Notes under the pieces: generated by a model
What the model was told of the DNA's origin: nothing
Seen by the model: the letters and a program-made list of their open reading frames with translations, nothing else
The model's database searches: none
Origin: JAQBVV01 sp965249205
Lineage (GTDB): Bacteria > Acidobacteriota > Vicinamibacteria > Vicinamibacterales > UBA2999
Assembly: GCA_965249205.1 (NCBI GenBank)
Contig: CBDFLL010000004.1
Coordinates: 372,001-436,000 of the forward strand
Reading direction: 5' to 3'
DNA: 64,000 nucleotides
Shown: in pieces, positions 34,893 through 46,032 of the stretch
How the letters are laid out: each line of letters begins with the position of its first letter
How positions within the stretch are numbered: the first letter of the stretch is position 1
Program-made: the position numbers and the translations under genes

Positions 34893-35161
34893 CGCTTCTG
34901 TAGCGACCCATGCCTCACGACGGTGGAGTGGGTCCGGACCGCGGGTCCGCGCCTGATCCGGCGCGGCATCCCATCGCGAAAATTGCGTTGAGATCGTGGG
35001 GCCGCTAAGATTCCCTATTGTCCCCGACGCGTGAGACTCGGCAGGGTTCTCGGCCAACACGGTCTCGGTGAATCGCGGGAGCGAAATTGAGTCGCTCGTG
35101 ACGGAGTACGTGCGGGTCATCCGGTAATCACGCATCGGCGTTAAGGACAGACATCAAACAT

Positions 35162-37240
<2,079 letters not shown>

Positions 37241-37463
37241 TCCCCCGGAAGCGTGGTTCCTTGGCGCAGTCCCGGAGCGCGGCGCCCGGGTCGCTAGGCG
37301 CGATGACCGAGAAGTCGATCTTCTTCTCGTTTCGCAACGACAAGGCCGGCGCCGAGGAATCCCATGCGGACTTGGTCACCCCCGCTGGTTTGCCGCGCCG
37401 CGACCACAGCTGGGCCGGACCGGTGTCACCCCCACCCGGCTCGGCGTTGAACAGAGGGCGAAC

Positions 37464-37796
37464 ATGCAGGTCCTGCTAAATACCGACCACAACATCGAAC
37501 GGCGCGAGGCACTGGCCGCTCGGATCGAGGGCCTCGTGGAGCGCGCCCTGGTGCGAGTCAAGGATCGCATCACGCGGGTGGACGTCCACCTGAGCGATGA
37601 GAACAGTGACAAGAAGGGCGGCGTGGATATGCGCTGCGTGATGGAGGCCCGGGTTGAGGGCCACCCGCCAGTTGCCGTCACGGATCACGCGGCCACGGTG
37701 GACCAGGCGGTGAGCGGTGCCACCCACAAGTTGACCCGATCGATCGAGCGCCTGTTCGAGCGGTTGCACGACAAGCGGACGCGCGGCACAGGGTAG
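37464..37796 (+). CDS. HPF/RaiA-type ribosome-associated protein
   Basis: The 110-residue protein has the compact alpha/beta form of ribosome hibernation factors, with VERALVRVKDRITRVDVHLSDEN and a C-terminal helix, THKLTRSIERLFERL. It lacks the long C-terminal dimerisation domain of long HPF. The family binds the 30S decoding site in resting cells. It follows hppA by 223 bp; that gap shows no further gene I trust. Confidence 0.75.
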   Translation: MQVLLNTDHNIERREALAARIEGLVERALVRVKDRITRVDVHLSDENSDKKGGVDMRCVMEARVEGHPPVAVTDHAATVDQAVSGATHKLTRSIERLFERLHDKRTRGTG

Positions 37797-37979
37797 TCAA
37801 AGCAGGTCCTCGGCGGACTGTTTCCCCCGTCGTGGACGGCGGATTTGAGAGGCGCGGCCGTGCACGGAACAGGCGCGGGAATCGCTGAGACACGTGTTCA
37901 CCTGCAACATGCGTGGAAGACGACGAGCGACGTCCCCCCCAACACACACACCGGCGATCAGACGGCCGTCGCGTCCAGC

Positions 37980-38999
37980 TCAGTTTGTGGTCTGTCGCGG
38001 GTAAAAGTACAGCGCGGCTGGGATCGAGCGAGGTTCTTCGCTGAGCGTAAAGTACCCGCTTCCGTCGGCCGCCCATGCGATCGCCTCGCCCTGAGGTTCG
38101 GGGACATATGGCAGCGGCCGGTGTGGATGGGCAAACAGCGGATCGGCGGCCGAGCCGCGCTGCCAGTAATAGACCGCGGCGTAGGTTTTGAGCAGCACCT
38201 CGAGGCCCGAGGGCGAGATGTCGCCGCCCACGGCGCCTTGGCCGGCGGCTGGTGCGCCGGCGACCCGCGGCAGCGACAGCGTGCCCGTGCGTTCCATCAC
38301 AACGACGTCCGATGTCGAGATTGGCGCAGCGGCACGGTAGACCGAGACGTCGGTACTGCGCTTCGTGATCACGTACAGGTTGCCACTCAGCGGGTCGACG
38401 AGCAAGGTTTCCGCGTCGGACGGACCGTCGGGATAGCGAAGCGTGATCGTCGACACGCCAGTTAGGGTCGTGTCTGCGGGGGCCTGGTCGGTGTCGACGG
38501 CGGGTTCAGCCACGCGGTACACATATTTCAGGTCTTGCTGGGACTCGTTGTCGCCAATGTCGCCAGCATAGAGGTAGTCCACCCCGGCTTCGGGACCAGG
38601 GCCGATGGCGAGATCCTCCCAATCGCGCGCCTCGGCACCGCTCAGCGCAAAGACGCCCAGATGTCGGCCGTCGGTCGTGAGGGCGTATAGATATGGACCA
38701 TCCCCAGAGTCGTTGTGCGCCCAGAGTACGCCTGGGTGCGCGCGGCTGGCGACCAGGCCGGAGGCCTCTTGGAGGGGATCATGCTGAACCACGCCGGCCG
38801 GGACGGGACCGCCGAAAAGCGCGGCATCTCCAGGAGTCGACGGCGTGTCGTCTAGGGCCACAGCGTCGGGCGGCCGCGCTTCCTGCGATGCGCGGGCCTC
38901 GTAGTCCCAGCCGGTCACACTGAGGGCGAGCAGTACGAGTGCGACGAGGCGCTTGAGCAGCATCAGTCGGGTGCGATCCTCTGAAACGTCCAAGCTCAT
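37980..38999 (-). CDS. exported propeller-like protein of unknown function
   Basis: The frame from 38999 gives 339 residues. An internal ATG at 38963 is an equally good start and places a signal peptide (MLLKRLVALVLLAL) at the N-terminus. Blade-like repeats follow: GLVASRAHPGVLWAHNDSGDGPYLYAL, DWEDLAIGPGPEAGVDYLYAGDIGDN and LLVDPLSGNLYVITKR. The fold looks like a beta-propeller of the kind found in exported lactonases. The IS5-like element begins close to its 5' end, so its promoter may have been disturbed. Confidence 0.7.
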   Translation of the reverse strand: MSLDVSEDRTRLMLLKRLVALVLLALSVTGWDYEARASQEARPPDAVALDDTPSTPGDAALFGGPVPAGVVQHDPLQEASGLVASRAHPGVLWAHNDSGDGPYLYALTTDGRHLGVFALSGAEARDWEDLAIGPGPEAGVDYLYAGDIGDNESQQDLKYVYRVAEPAVDTDQAPADTTLTGVSTITLRYPDGPSDAETLLVDPLSGNLYVITKRSTDVSVYRAAAPISTSDVVVMERTGTLSLPRVAGAPAAGQGAVGGDISPSGLEVLLKTYAAVYYWQRGSAADPLFAHPHRPLPYVPEPQGEAIAWAADGSGYFTLSEEPRSIPAALYFYPRQTTN

Positions 39000-39000
39000 C

Positions 39001-40259
39001 GAGCCCGAGCCTGGGCCATGCTCCCAACACCGCTGAAGGGAGCCCCATCATGCGCGGACACGATGAGCAAAGCACTCACATGTTCAGCTACCTGTCGCCG
39101 GAACAGCGCGTGCCAGCCGACCATCCGCTCCGCGCGGTTCGCGCGCTGACGGACGAAGCGCTGAGAACGATGTCGCGCAGGTTCGCCGGCCTGTACGCCA
39201 ACACAGGGCGTCCGTCGATCCCGCCGGAACAGCTGCTGCGCGCGTTATTGCTGCAGGTGCTCTACACGGTGCGGAGCGAGCGGCTGCTGATGGAAGAGCT
39301 CAATTACAACCTGTTGTTCCGCTGGTTCGTGGGCTTGAATTTGGACGACCCGGTTTGGCATCCCACCACGTTTACCAAGAATCGCGACCGGCTGCTGGCG
39401 GGCGATCTCGCGGCCGCCTTCTTTGATGCGGTGCAGGCCCACGCGCGGGCGGCCGGGCTGCTCTCGGACGAACACTTCACTGTGGATGGGACCCAATTGG
39501 AAGCGTGGGCCAGCCTGAAGAGCTTTCGGTGCCGGGACGCGGCGGAGAGCGACCCGCCCGATGACCCCGGGAATCCCACGGTCAACTTCCACGGGGAGCG
39601 GCGGCGCAACGACACGCACCAGTCGACGACCGATCCGGAGGCGATGCTGCCTCGGAAGGGCCAGGGGAAGGAAGCCAAGCTGGCGTATCTGGGCCACGTG
39701 CTGCTGGACAAGCGACAGGGACTTGTCGCCAACGTCTGCGCGACTCACGCGACGGGGACCGCCGAACGCGAGGCAGCGGCGCTGTTGCTGGAGGCCAGCG
39801 CGCCGCCGGGCAGCACGGTCGGGGCGGACAAGGGCTACGATGTGGCAAGCTTTGTGGCCGCTGTCCGTATCCGGGCCGTCACGCCCCACGTTGCTCAGAA
39901 GGTCCGCTGGAGTGCGATCGATGGCCGGACCACGCGGCATGCGGGCTATCACGTCAGTCAGCGGAAACGGAAACTCGTAGAACAGGTCTTTGGCTGGATG
40001 AAGACCGTCGGCGGCTTGCGCAAACTCCGGCATCGCGGTGTCGCCCTCGTGGATTGGCAGCTTACCTTCGCCGCCACGGTCTATAACTTGGTCCGGCTGC
40101 GGAATCTGGAGGCGAGGTGTCCCTGATCACCGGCCGCGCGTGTCGCCGGCCCCTTGATCGGGGCCAGCGCACAGCCGTGCGCACCGTTGTCGGTCGGTGG
40201 TGACTCGCATGATCCTTAGAAAACGGCCCGATCACCCGGGTTCTTCAGCAGCCTGCTAG
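39001..40259 (+). mobile_element. IS5-family-like insertion sequence, left end not identified
   Basis: The element is defined by its transposase (39050-40126). A right end near 40240-40259 (TTCTTCAGCAGCCTGCTAG) is of the kind found in this group. I could not find the matching inverted repeat on the left, where only about 50 bp separate the transposase from the neighbouring gene. The left end may be truncated. Boundaries are approximate. Confidence 0.65.
39050..40126 (+). CDS. IS5-family DDE transposase
   Basis: The 358-residue protein has the usual order. MFSYLSPEQRVPADHPLRAVR is followed by an N-terminal DUF772-like domain and ELNYNLLFRWFVGL. The catalytic Asp is in FTVDGTQLEAWAS, the second Asp in VGADKGYDV and the Glu in LVEQVFGWMKTVGGL. 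The frame is full length and unbroken, unlike most transposase genes nearby, so it may still be active if its ends are intact. Confidence 0.92.
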   Translation: MRGHDEQSTHMFSYLSPEQRVPADHPLRAVRALTDEALRTMSRRFAGLYANTGRPSIPPEQLLRALLLQVLYTVRSERLLMEELNYNLLFRWFVGLNLDDPVWHPTTFTKNRDRLLAGDLAAAFFDAVQAHARAAGLLSDEHFTVDGTQLEAWASLKSFRCRDAAESDPPDDPGNPTVNFHGERRRNDTHQSTTDPEAMLPRKGQGKEAKLAYLGHVLLDKRQGLVANVCATHATGTAEREAAALLLEASAPPGSTVGADKGYDVASFVAAVRIRAVTPHVAQKVRWSAIDGRTTRHAGYHVSQRKRKLVEQVFGWMKTVGGLRKLRHRGVALVDWQLTFAATVYNLVRLRNLEARCP

Positions 40260-40360
40260 AGACAGTTGCTATATGTTGACCGCCAGGCTACACCTTTGCT
40301 ATCCTCCAGCCACGAGATAAACGCGAAGAATAAGCTGGTTGCACCGGAGATCACCCAAAA

Positions 40361-40913
40361 TTGCGGGCCTGGTGGAACCACTACATTGGTACACCAATGG
40401 TCCTCAGGAGCCTCGCCAGACAAAGTGGGTCGGGTGGACACGACCACGACGGAGACGGGCCGACTGGTACGATTGCCCCCTCGACATTCACCCTTGGCCG
40501 TTGGCCTCAAAACGTGCGTTCGATATTCCGAGCGCCTGAAGCCTGCGGATTGATCCGACAGGTTGTCGCCGGTGGCGGCCAGTCGATTACAAACTACAAC
40601 AATGTCCTGATTTCCGGTTTTGGCTGCACTGCCGGCGAGCACAGGCCTCACGCTCGTCGGTTCAACGCCGGAGCACAGGAGCAACCACTGGGGCACTCCG
40701 GCATTGGTCGCTGGTTTACAAGCATTGGGACGGATCTACCATCAGGAATACCAGACCAATCTGTTCATCAATGACATGAGTCTGCAAACAGGCGGGTTAT
40801 TCGACATTTCGGGAACCTGGGTGCCACCGCATCAAACTCATCGCGTGGGGCACGACGTCGATATCAATTGGAGTTCCATGACCCCCGCGCAGAGGACGTT
40901 CTTTCAGTGCCGA
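40361..40913 (+). pseudogene. LAS-type zinc peptidase-like gene, 5' part, frameshifted
   Basis: Two overlapping frames carry recognisable protein. The first (about 40361-40640) reads GGHDHDGDGPTGTIAPSTFTLG. The second (about 40632-40913) reads GLTLVGSTPEHRSNHWGTPALVAGLQAL, then NDMSLQTGGLFDISGTW and HRVGHDVDI. The H-x6-D pattern in that last segment matches the first zinc-ligand motif of D-Ala-D-Ala-type peptidases. At least one frameshift joins the pieces, and the gene is then cut by an IS30 copy at 40914. The remaining C-terminus lies at 42111-42193. Confidence 0.6.
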
Positions 40914-42110
40914 TTCAACCGGTCGATGCAACGGTTTCCGCTAGTGTAACCGCCGGCGTGCGATAGCCCAGGGTCTTGCGGGGTCGCGTGTTGAGCCGCA
41001 GCGCAATCGCATCGAGGTACCGCTGGGAGTAGCCCGAGAGGTCCGTGCCCTTGGGGAAGTACTGTCGCAGCAGGCCGTTGGTGTTCTCGTTGGTGCCGCG
41101 CTGCCAGGGACTCTGCGGGTCACAGAAGTAGACCTGCACGCCCGTGCGATCGAGAAGGTGCGATGGGCCGCGAGTTCCAACCCGCGATCCCACGTCAGCG
41201 TCGTCATCAGTCCCGCGGGCAATCGCTGCACGTGCCGCGTGAGCGCCCGCACCACGGTCTGCGTCGCTTTCCCGGTGACGCGCACGAGGCAGACGTAGCG
41301 GGAGCGCCGCTCCACCAGCGTCGCGAGATAGGAATTGCGCCCGCCCACGAGCAGGTCGCCTTCCCAATGCCCCGGGACGGCGCGGTCCTCGACGGTGGCC
41401 GGCCGTTCCCGAATCGACACGGCATCGACGATGTGCCCACCCGGATGCCCGCCCCGGGTCTGGGGCCGTCGATACAACCGCCGGTGGCGGAGGTGCGCGA
41501 GCAGCGCTTTCTTGAGCACGCCTTGGCTCTGCACAAACAGACTGAGATAGATCGTCTCGTGCGACACGTGCATGGTCGGATCGTCAGGATACGCCTGCCG
41601 CAGCCACCCGGCGATCTGCTGCGGCGACCACTGGCATGCGAGCTGGGTCGCGACGGCGTCGCGCAGCGCGGGAGACGTCGCCAAGCGACAGCGCTTGGGG
41701 CGCCGACTCCGCTTCCACGCCCGGCGGTCGGCGTCCGCGGCCCGATACCGGTGCCGGCCGCCGTGCCGCCGCACTTCGCGACTGACCGTCGAGGCGGCGC
41801 GCCCCACCCCGCGTCCAATCGCGCGCAGCGAGCGCCCGTGCGCCAGCCCCCGCGAGACCTCCTCGCGCTCGGGCAGTGTCAGTGCGAGGCGCGAGCGCTG
41901 CCGCGGCGGTGGGGGCAGGCCGCCCGCCCCGGCCACGACGTGATGCACGACCCTGGGAATCCGGCCCAACGCGCGGCCAATCGCACTCAGTGATTCCCCC
42001 TGGCGCCAGCGGCGCCACACCTCCGTCTTTTGCGCCGGCGTCAGTCGCGGGCCACGCGTTCGCACCATGAGACCTCCATCTTTCGGCTCATGTTGCATCG
42101 ACCGCCTGAA
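40914..42110 (-). mobile_element. IS30-family element, copy A
   Basis: The element is about 1.2 kb with imperfect terminal inverted repeats: TTCAACCGGTCGATGCAAC (40914-40932) at the left and the complement of TTCAGGCGGTCGATGCAAC (42092-42110) at the right. The transposase stop codon is inside the left repeat. The element splits the peptidase-like gene. Exact target duplication could not be fixed. Confidence 0.85.
40915..42068 (-). pseudogene. IS30 transposase, copy A, single-base frameshift
   Basis: From MVRTRGPRLTPAQK the frame reads a helix-turn-helix region, HVSHETIY, and the DDE residues in GHWEGDLLVG and LTWDRGLE. It then shifts near 41146, where this copy reads CCCGTGCGAT and copy B reads CCCGTCGCGAT. 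The remainder in the other frame has VQVYFCDPQSPWQRGTNENTNGLL with the catalytic Glu, ending ETVASTG. The full protein would be about 385 residues. One missing base inactivates it, unless the base is a sequence error. Confidence 0.8.
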
Positions 42111-42193
42111 CGCACCAGGCTAAGGCGGAGTCTCTCGGATTCCGCGTGGAGATCCATCCTAATCCGACTCACTGGCACCTCAGTTTGAACTAA
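42111..42193 (+). pseudogene. LAS-type peptidase-like gene, 3' part
   Basis: Directly after IS30 copy A the plus strand reads AESLGFRVEIHPNPTHWHLSLN and stops at 42193. HWH is the HxH zinc-ligand motif that completes the H-x6-D motif seen before the insertion at 40914. The two parts are therefore halves of one gene interrupted by IS30. Confidence 0.65.
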
Positions 42194-43270
42194 ATTGCCA
42201 CTAGTGGACCGTCCTTAGAGACAGGTTTTCCATGAGGAACGCGCTGCGTGGGGTTGGCATACTTCCATCGGAAGGGCTTCGCACGCTTCGCGTAGGCGTC
42301 GATGTACCGCCGCAGCTTCCGCGCCAAGTCTGCCGTCGACGTGAAGATGCCCCGCGACAGCACGTCCCGCTGAACCTTCGAGAACCACAGCTCAACCTGA
42401 TTCAGCCACGACGAATGCGTCGGGGTGAAGTGCAACGTCACGTTCGGATGCTCGTCGAGGAACGCCTCCACGAGCTTCGTCTTGTGGGTGGACAGGTTGT
42501 CGAGGATGACGTGGATCTCCTCCTCCGCTGCGCCGGTGGCGACCACATCCGCGAGGAAGTCCACGAAGTCCCGGCTCGTGTGCCGAGCCGTCGGCTTGCC
42601 CTGCACCTCGCTGGTCTGCACGTTCAACGCCGCGTAGAGCGACAGCGTGCCGTGCCGCTTGTACTCGAATCCGTGACGTTCGACCCGGCCCGGCGACAGC
42701 GGCAACACGCGGTCCCGGCGGTCGAGGGCCTGGATGGCGGTCTTCTCGTCGATGCAGAACACCGCCGCATGACGGGGCGGGTCCAGGTAGAGACCGATGA
42801 TGTCGGCGGCCTTCGTCTCGAAATCGGGGTCCGTGGACGCCATGTAGCGCGCCAGCCGGTGCGGCCGCAGGTCGGCCTCGCGCCAGACGCGCTGGACCAT
42901 GTTCTTGCTCACGCCGAGGTGAGCCGCCAAGCGCCGGCAGGACCAGTGCGTCGTCCCGTCCGGTGGTGGGCGCCGCGTAGCAGCCAGCACCCGGGCCCGC
43001 ACCCGCGCTGTCAACTTCCACGGCGGTCGGGTGGCGGTTGGTCAAGCCCTCCACGCCGTACTCCAGAAACCGCCGGCGCCACTTGGCGATGGTCGGCCGG
43101 GACACGCCGAGCTTCGTCCCCACGGCGCGCGCGGACATGCCATCGGCAAGCAGCGACACGATCTTGGCGCGCTCGACGAACCCTGCGGCCAGGGCGTGGG
43201 AGCGGGCGATCTCCTCGAGGTCATCGCGTTGTGCGTCGGTCAGATGAATCGCCTGTCCTTCAAAGGGCAT
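42190..43270 (-). pseudogene. IS630 transposase A, frameshifted
   Basis: MPFEGQAIHLTDAQRDDL starts the N-terminal half, with HTH segments AVGTKLGVSRPTIAKWRRRF and EGLTNRHPT. The frame then breaks near 43016-43030. The C-terminal half reads LTARVRARVLAATRRPPPDGTTHWS, then the DDE core with CIDEKTAIQALDR, HVILDNLSTHK and SSWLNQVELWFS (Glu). The last codons run through the inverted repeat into flanking DNA. The shift could be decay or sequence error. No slippery run comparable to element B is visible here. Confidence 0.8.
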
Positions 43271-43321
43271 ATACGCTGAAGACGACAGCCACACGGCAAA
43301 CGTTTATGCGGGACGGTCCAC
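42204..43321 (-). mobile_element. IS630-family element A, TA target
   Basis: Terminal inverted repeats GTGGACCGTCC (42204-42214) and GGACGGTCCAC (43311-43321) bound an element of 1118 bp. TA lies on each side (42202-42203 and 43322-43323), the expected IS630/Tc1-type target duplication. It is inserted about 10 bp after the end of the peptidase-like pseudogene. Confidence 0.88.
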
Positions 43322-43447
43322 TAGATCGATGCTGTGCTTTTCGAAAACCTGTCTCTGAGCCGGAGGACAGTCTGCCCTCTGGTGGCAGGTTCGGATGGGG
43401 GGGGGGGAATCAGATCGTTGGCCGGGCGAAGGTGAACCGGCACGACA

Positions 43448-43976
43448 ATGATGGCATCGAGTGTGGCGGAAGACGTGTCCTTGGTACTCCTGCTGTTGTT
43501 CGGCGCGGCGAGTGCATCGGCTCACACCCAGGCCAGCTGGAACGTAGCGGCCGATGAGATCGTGCGCCTGGAACCCGCAGTTTTCGAGAATGTTCCGCCA
43601 GCCATCCGGAAGGCACTTTCCGACCGAGGCTGCTCGATCCCTCAGACGTGGGGCAACGACAGGCCTCACAACATCGTCTCAGGTGCGTTTGCTGCGCCGG
43701 AACAGAATGACTGGGCGGCGTTGTGTTCTCGCAACGCCCGTTCGGCGGTCGTTGTGTTCTGGGGTGGTCCCGCGCGCTGTCCTCCGTTGACAGCGTCCCG
43801 GCCAGACCGCAGCTTCCTTCAGGACACAGGCACGCGCGGTATCCTCTTCTCCCGCGGACTCTTTGCGGCGTCGCCGTCTTCCCTGGCTCGCTGGAAGCCG
43901 ATCCTCAAAGAATTCCCCGATGGGTTGTCGCACGACTCGATTTCGGACGCCTTCCTCGACAAGGGGGGGGTGCCGA
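43448..43976 (+). pseudogene. small exported protein, 5' part, cut by IS30 copy B
   Basis: MMASSVAEDVSLVLLLLFGAASASA is a signal peptide. The mature part reads ENVPPAIRKALSDRGCSIPQ and NIVSGAFAAPEQNDWAALCS, a pattern I have seen in small conserved exported proteins of unknown function. The frame is cut at 43977. Removing 43977-45174 rejoins it in frame to YYCYDGRWSEFVLD at 45192-45236, giving about 196 residues. The upstream 43322-43447 contains an 11-base G run (43397-43407). Confidence 0.7.
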
Positions 43977-45174
43977 TTCAACCGGTCGATGCAACGGTTT
44001 CCGCGAGTGTAACCGCCGGCGTGCGGTAGCCGAGCGTCTTCCGTGGTCGCGTGTTGAGGCGCAGCGCAATCGCGTCGAGGTCCTTCTGCGAGTACCCCGA
44101 CAGGTCCGTGCCCTTGGGGAAAGTACTGGCGCAGCAAGCCGTTGGTGTTCTCGTTGGTGCCGCGCTGCCACGGACTCTGCGGGTCACAGAAGTAGACCTG
44201 CACACCCGTCGCGATCGAGAAGGTGCGATGGGCCGCGAGTTCCAACCCGCGATCCCACGTCAGCGTGGTCATCAGGCCGGCAGGCAGTCGCTGGACGTGC
44301 CGCGTGAGCGCGCGCACCACGGTCTGCGTCGCTTTCCCGGTGACCCGCACGAGGCAGACGTAGCGCGAGCGCCGCTCCACCAGCGTCGCGAGATAGGAAT
44401 TGCGCCCGCCCACGAGGAGGTCGCCTTCCCAATGCCCCGGGACCGCACGGTCCTCCGCGGCCGCCGGCCGGGCCCGAATCGAGATCGGATCGACGATGTG
44501 TCCCCCCGGATGGGCGCCCCGCGTGCGGGGCCGTCGATACAACCGCCGGTGACGGAGGTGGGCGAGGAGCGCCTTTTTCAGCACGCCGCGGCTCTGGGCA
44601 AACAAGCTGCGATAGATCGTCTCGTGCGACACGTGCATGGTCGGATCGTCAGGATACGCCTGTCGCAGCCAGCCCGCGATCTGCTGCGGCGACCACTCGC
44701 ACGCGAGCTGCGTCGCGACGACGTCTCGCATCGCGGGAGAGGTGGCCAAGCGACAGCGCTTGGGGCGCCGACTTCGCTTCCACGCCCGGCGGTCGGCGTC
44801 GGCGGCGCGATACCGATGCCGGCCGCCGTGCCGCCGCACTTCGCGACTCACCGTTGACGCGGCGCGTCCCAGGTCGCGTCCGATCGCGCGCAGCGCGCGC
44901 CCATGCGCGAGCCCCCGCGACACCTCCTCCCGCTCGGCCAGGGTTAGGGCGAGCCGTGACCGCTGCCGCGGCGGCGGAGGCATGCCGCCCGCCCCGGCCA
45001 CCACGTGATACACGACCCTGGGAATCCGGCCCAGCACGCGGCCAATGGCCGACAGCGATTCCCCTTGACGCCAGCGGCGCCACAACTCCGCCTTCTGCGC
45101 GGCCGTGAGACGCGGACCACGTCGTCGCACCATGAGACCTCCAGTCTTGGCTCATGTTGCATCGACCCCCTGAA
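43977..45174 (-). mobile_element. IS30-family element, copy B
   Basis: The ends match copy A: TTCAACCGGTCGATGCAAC at 43977-43995, and the complement of TTCAGGGGGTCGATGCAAC at 45156-45174. The two copies are very similar along their length and lie 1.9 kb apart in the same orientation. Homologous recombination between them would delete about 3 kb. This copy splits the small exported protein gene. Confidence 0.85.
43978..45133 (-). pseudogene. IS30 transposase, copy B, single-base frameshift
   Basis: The protein starts MVRRRGPRLTAAQKAE and is intact through SIATGVQVYFCDPQSPWQRGTNENTNG, which includes the region broken in copy A. It shifts near 44122, where an extra A gives GGGGAAAGTACTGG against GGGGAAGTACTGT in copy A. 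The correct tail (KGTDLSGYSQKDLDAIALRLN, ending ETVASTG) is in the other frame. The two copies are broken at different sites, and together they define the intact protein. Confidence 0.8.
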
Positions 45175-45191
45175 TTCACCGGGGAACCTTT

Positions 45192-45236
45192 TACTATTGC
45201 TACGACGGCCGTTGGTCAGAGTTCGTGTTGGACTAG
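45192..45236 (+). pseudogene. small exported protein, 3' part
   Basis: The 15 codons YYCYDGRWSEFVLD plus TAG lie in frame with the 5' part when IS30 copy B is removed. A short aromatic, Cys-containing tail is plausible for the end of that protein. The assignment depends on this frame agreement. Confidence 0.55.
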
Positions 45237-45389
45237 CGTAACCGGGGAGACACGCGCGACCAAGGGGCCGTGCGCGTCGCTTGGATCGGCGGCGTCCTCG
45301 AAGGTGATGCCGTCTACCGCCAGGACTTCCATTGCTCGGATGCCGTTCAGCGAGTCGGGGTCACGTGTCGCGGTGACGAGCCGGGGCGT
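45216..45389 (-). pseudogene. C-terminal fragment of an unknown protein
   Basis: On the minus strand a frame ending at 45216 reads DSLNGIRAMEVLAVDGITFEDA, then GPLVARVSPVTLVQHEL and stop. It has the composition of a genuine secreted or beta-rich protein end but no start in range. It overlaps the 3' end of the plus-strand exported-protein gene by 21 bp. The 5' part is lost at the junction with the transposase remnant near 45390. Confidence 0.4.
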
Positions 45390-45390
45390 C

Positions 45391-45554
45391 GAGCTGGACC
45401 ATTCCCAGGACGGCTCGATGGCGACCCATCCGGGCGTCTACTGCCTGCGCAGCAGCGAGACCGACTGGGACGAAGACACCTTGTGGCGCACCTACTCCAC
45501 GCTCACCGACGTCGAGGCCGTCTTCCGCGCGCTGAAGTCCGACCTTCCGCAAGG
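45391..45554 (+). pseudogene. C-terminal remnant of an IS1634/IS4-type transposase
   Basis: The frame reads SMATHPGVYCLRSSETDWDE, then LWRTYSTLTDVEAVFRALKSDL. This is the conserved end of IS1634-like transposases with the catalytic Glu in EAVFRALKSDL. Both sides are truncated. It abuts the C-terminal end of the HTH gene on the other strand at about 45550. Confidence 0.75.
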
Positions 45555-46020
45555 CGCGCTCAGTGATCGCCGGCCGGCGGACCATGTCGGGCATGGACAG
45601 AATGTGCTGCCGGATCGCGGGTGCAAGGCGCAGCAGGCCCATGACCTGGGTCACGCGGGCCCGGGTGAGGCCTTCTCTACGGGCGAACTCGGCTTGGTTG
45701 GAGGCGTCCCCGGACTCGATCAGTGCCTGCCACTCGATGGCCTTGCGGCGGAGTTCGACGACTCGGGGTGTCGTGGGAACCTTGGGGGGTCTTGGCTGAG
45801 TCCGACGTTGCGATACGGCGCTCACGACCCGGTCAGCGGGCACGCTGGGCGTCAGGGTGCCGATGTGGCCGTCTTGAAGGCCCCTTTGGGCGCGAGGCCG
45901 ATCTCCACGGTTTGTTCCCGCTGAGCAGCGACCAGGGTGCCGTCGCAGTCCAGGGTTATGTGGACGAACGCGGAACCAAACCTCCGGGTCCGCGACGCTG
46001 GACCGACGATCGGGATTAGT
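45549..46020 (-). pseudogene. HTH protein of serine-recombinase modules, frameshifted and truncated
   Basis: One frame (about 46020-45852) reads FVHITLDCDGTLVAAQREQTVEIGLAPKG. A second (about 45830-45549) reads PPKVPTTPRVVELRRKAIEW, NQAEFARREGLTRARVTQVM and LRLAPAIRQHIL with ITERALR. The second part is a helix-turn-helix of the type encoded next to large serine recombinases. The frames must be joined by a shift near 45860. The C-terminus is lost at the IS1634-like remnant. It may belong with the recombinase at 53561 (inference). Confidence 0.6.
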
Positions 46021-46032
46021 AGACCGGCACAT

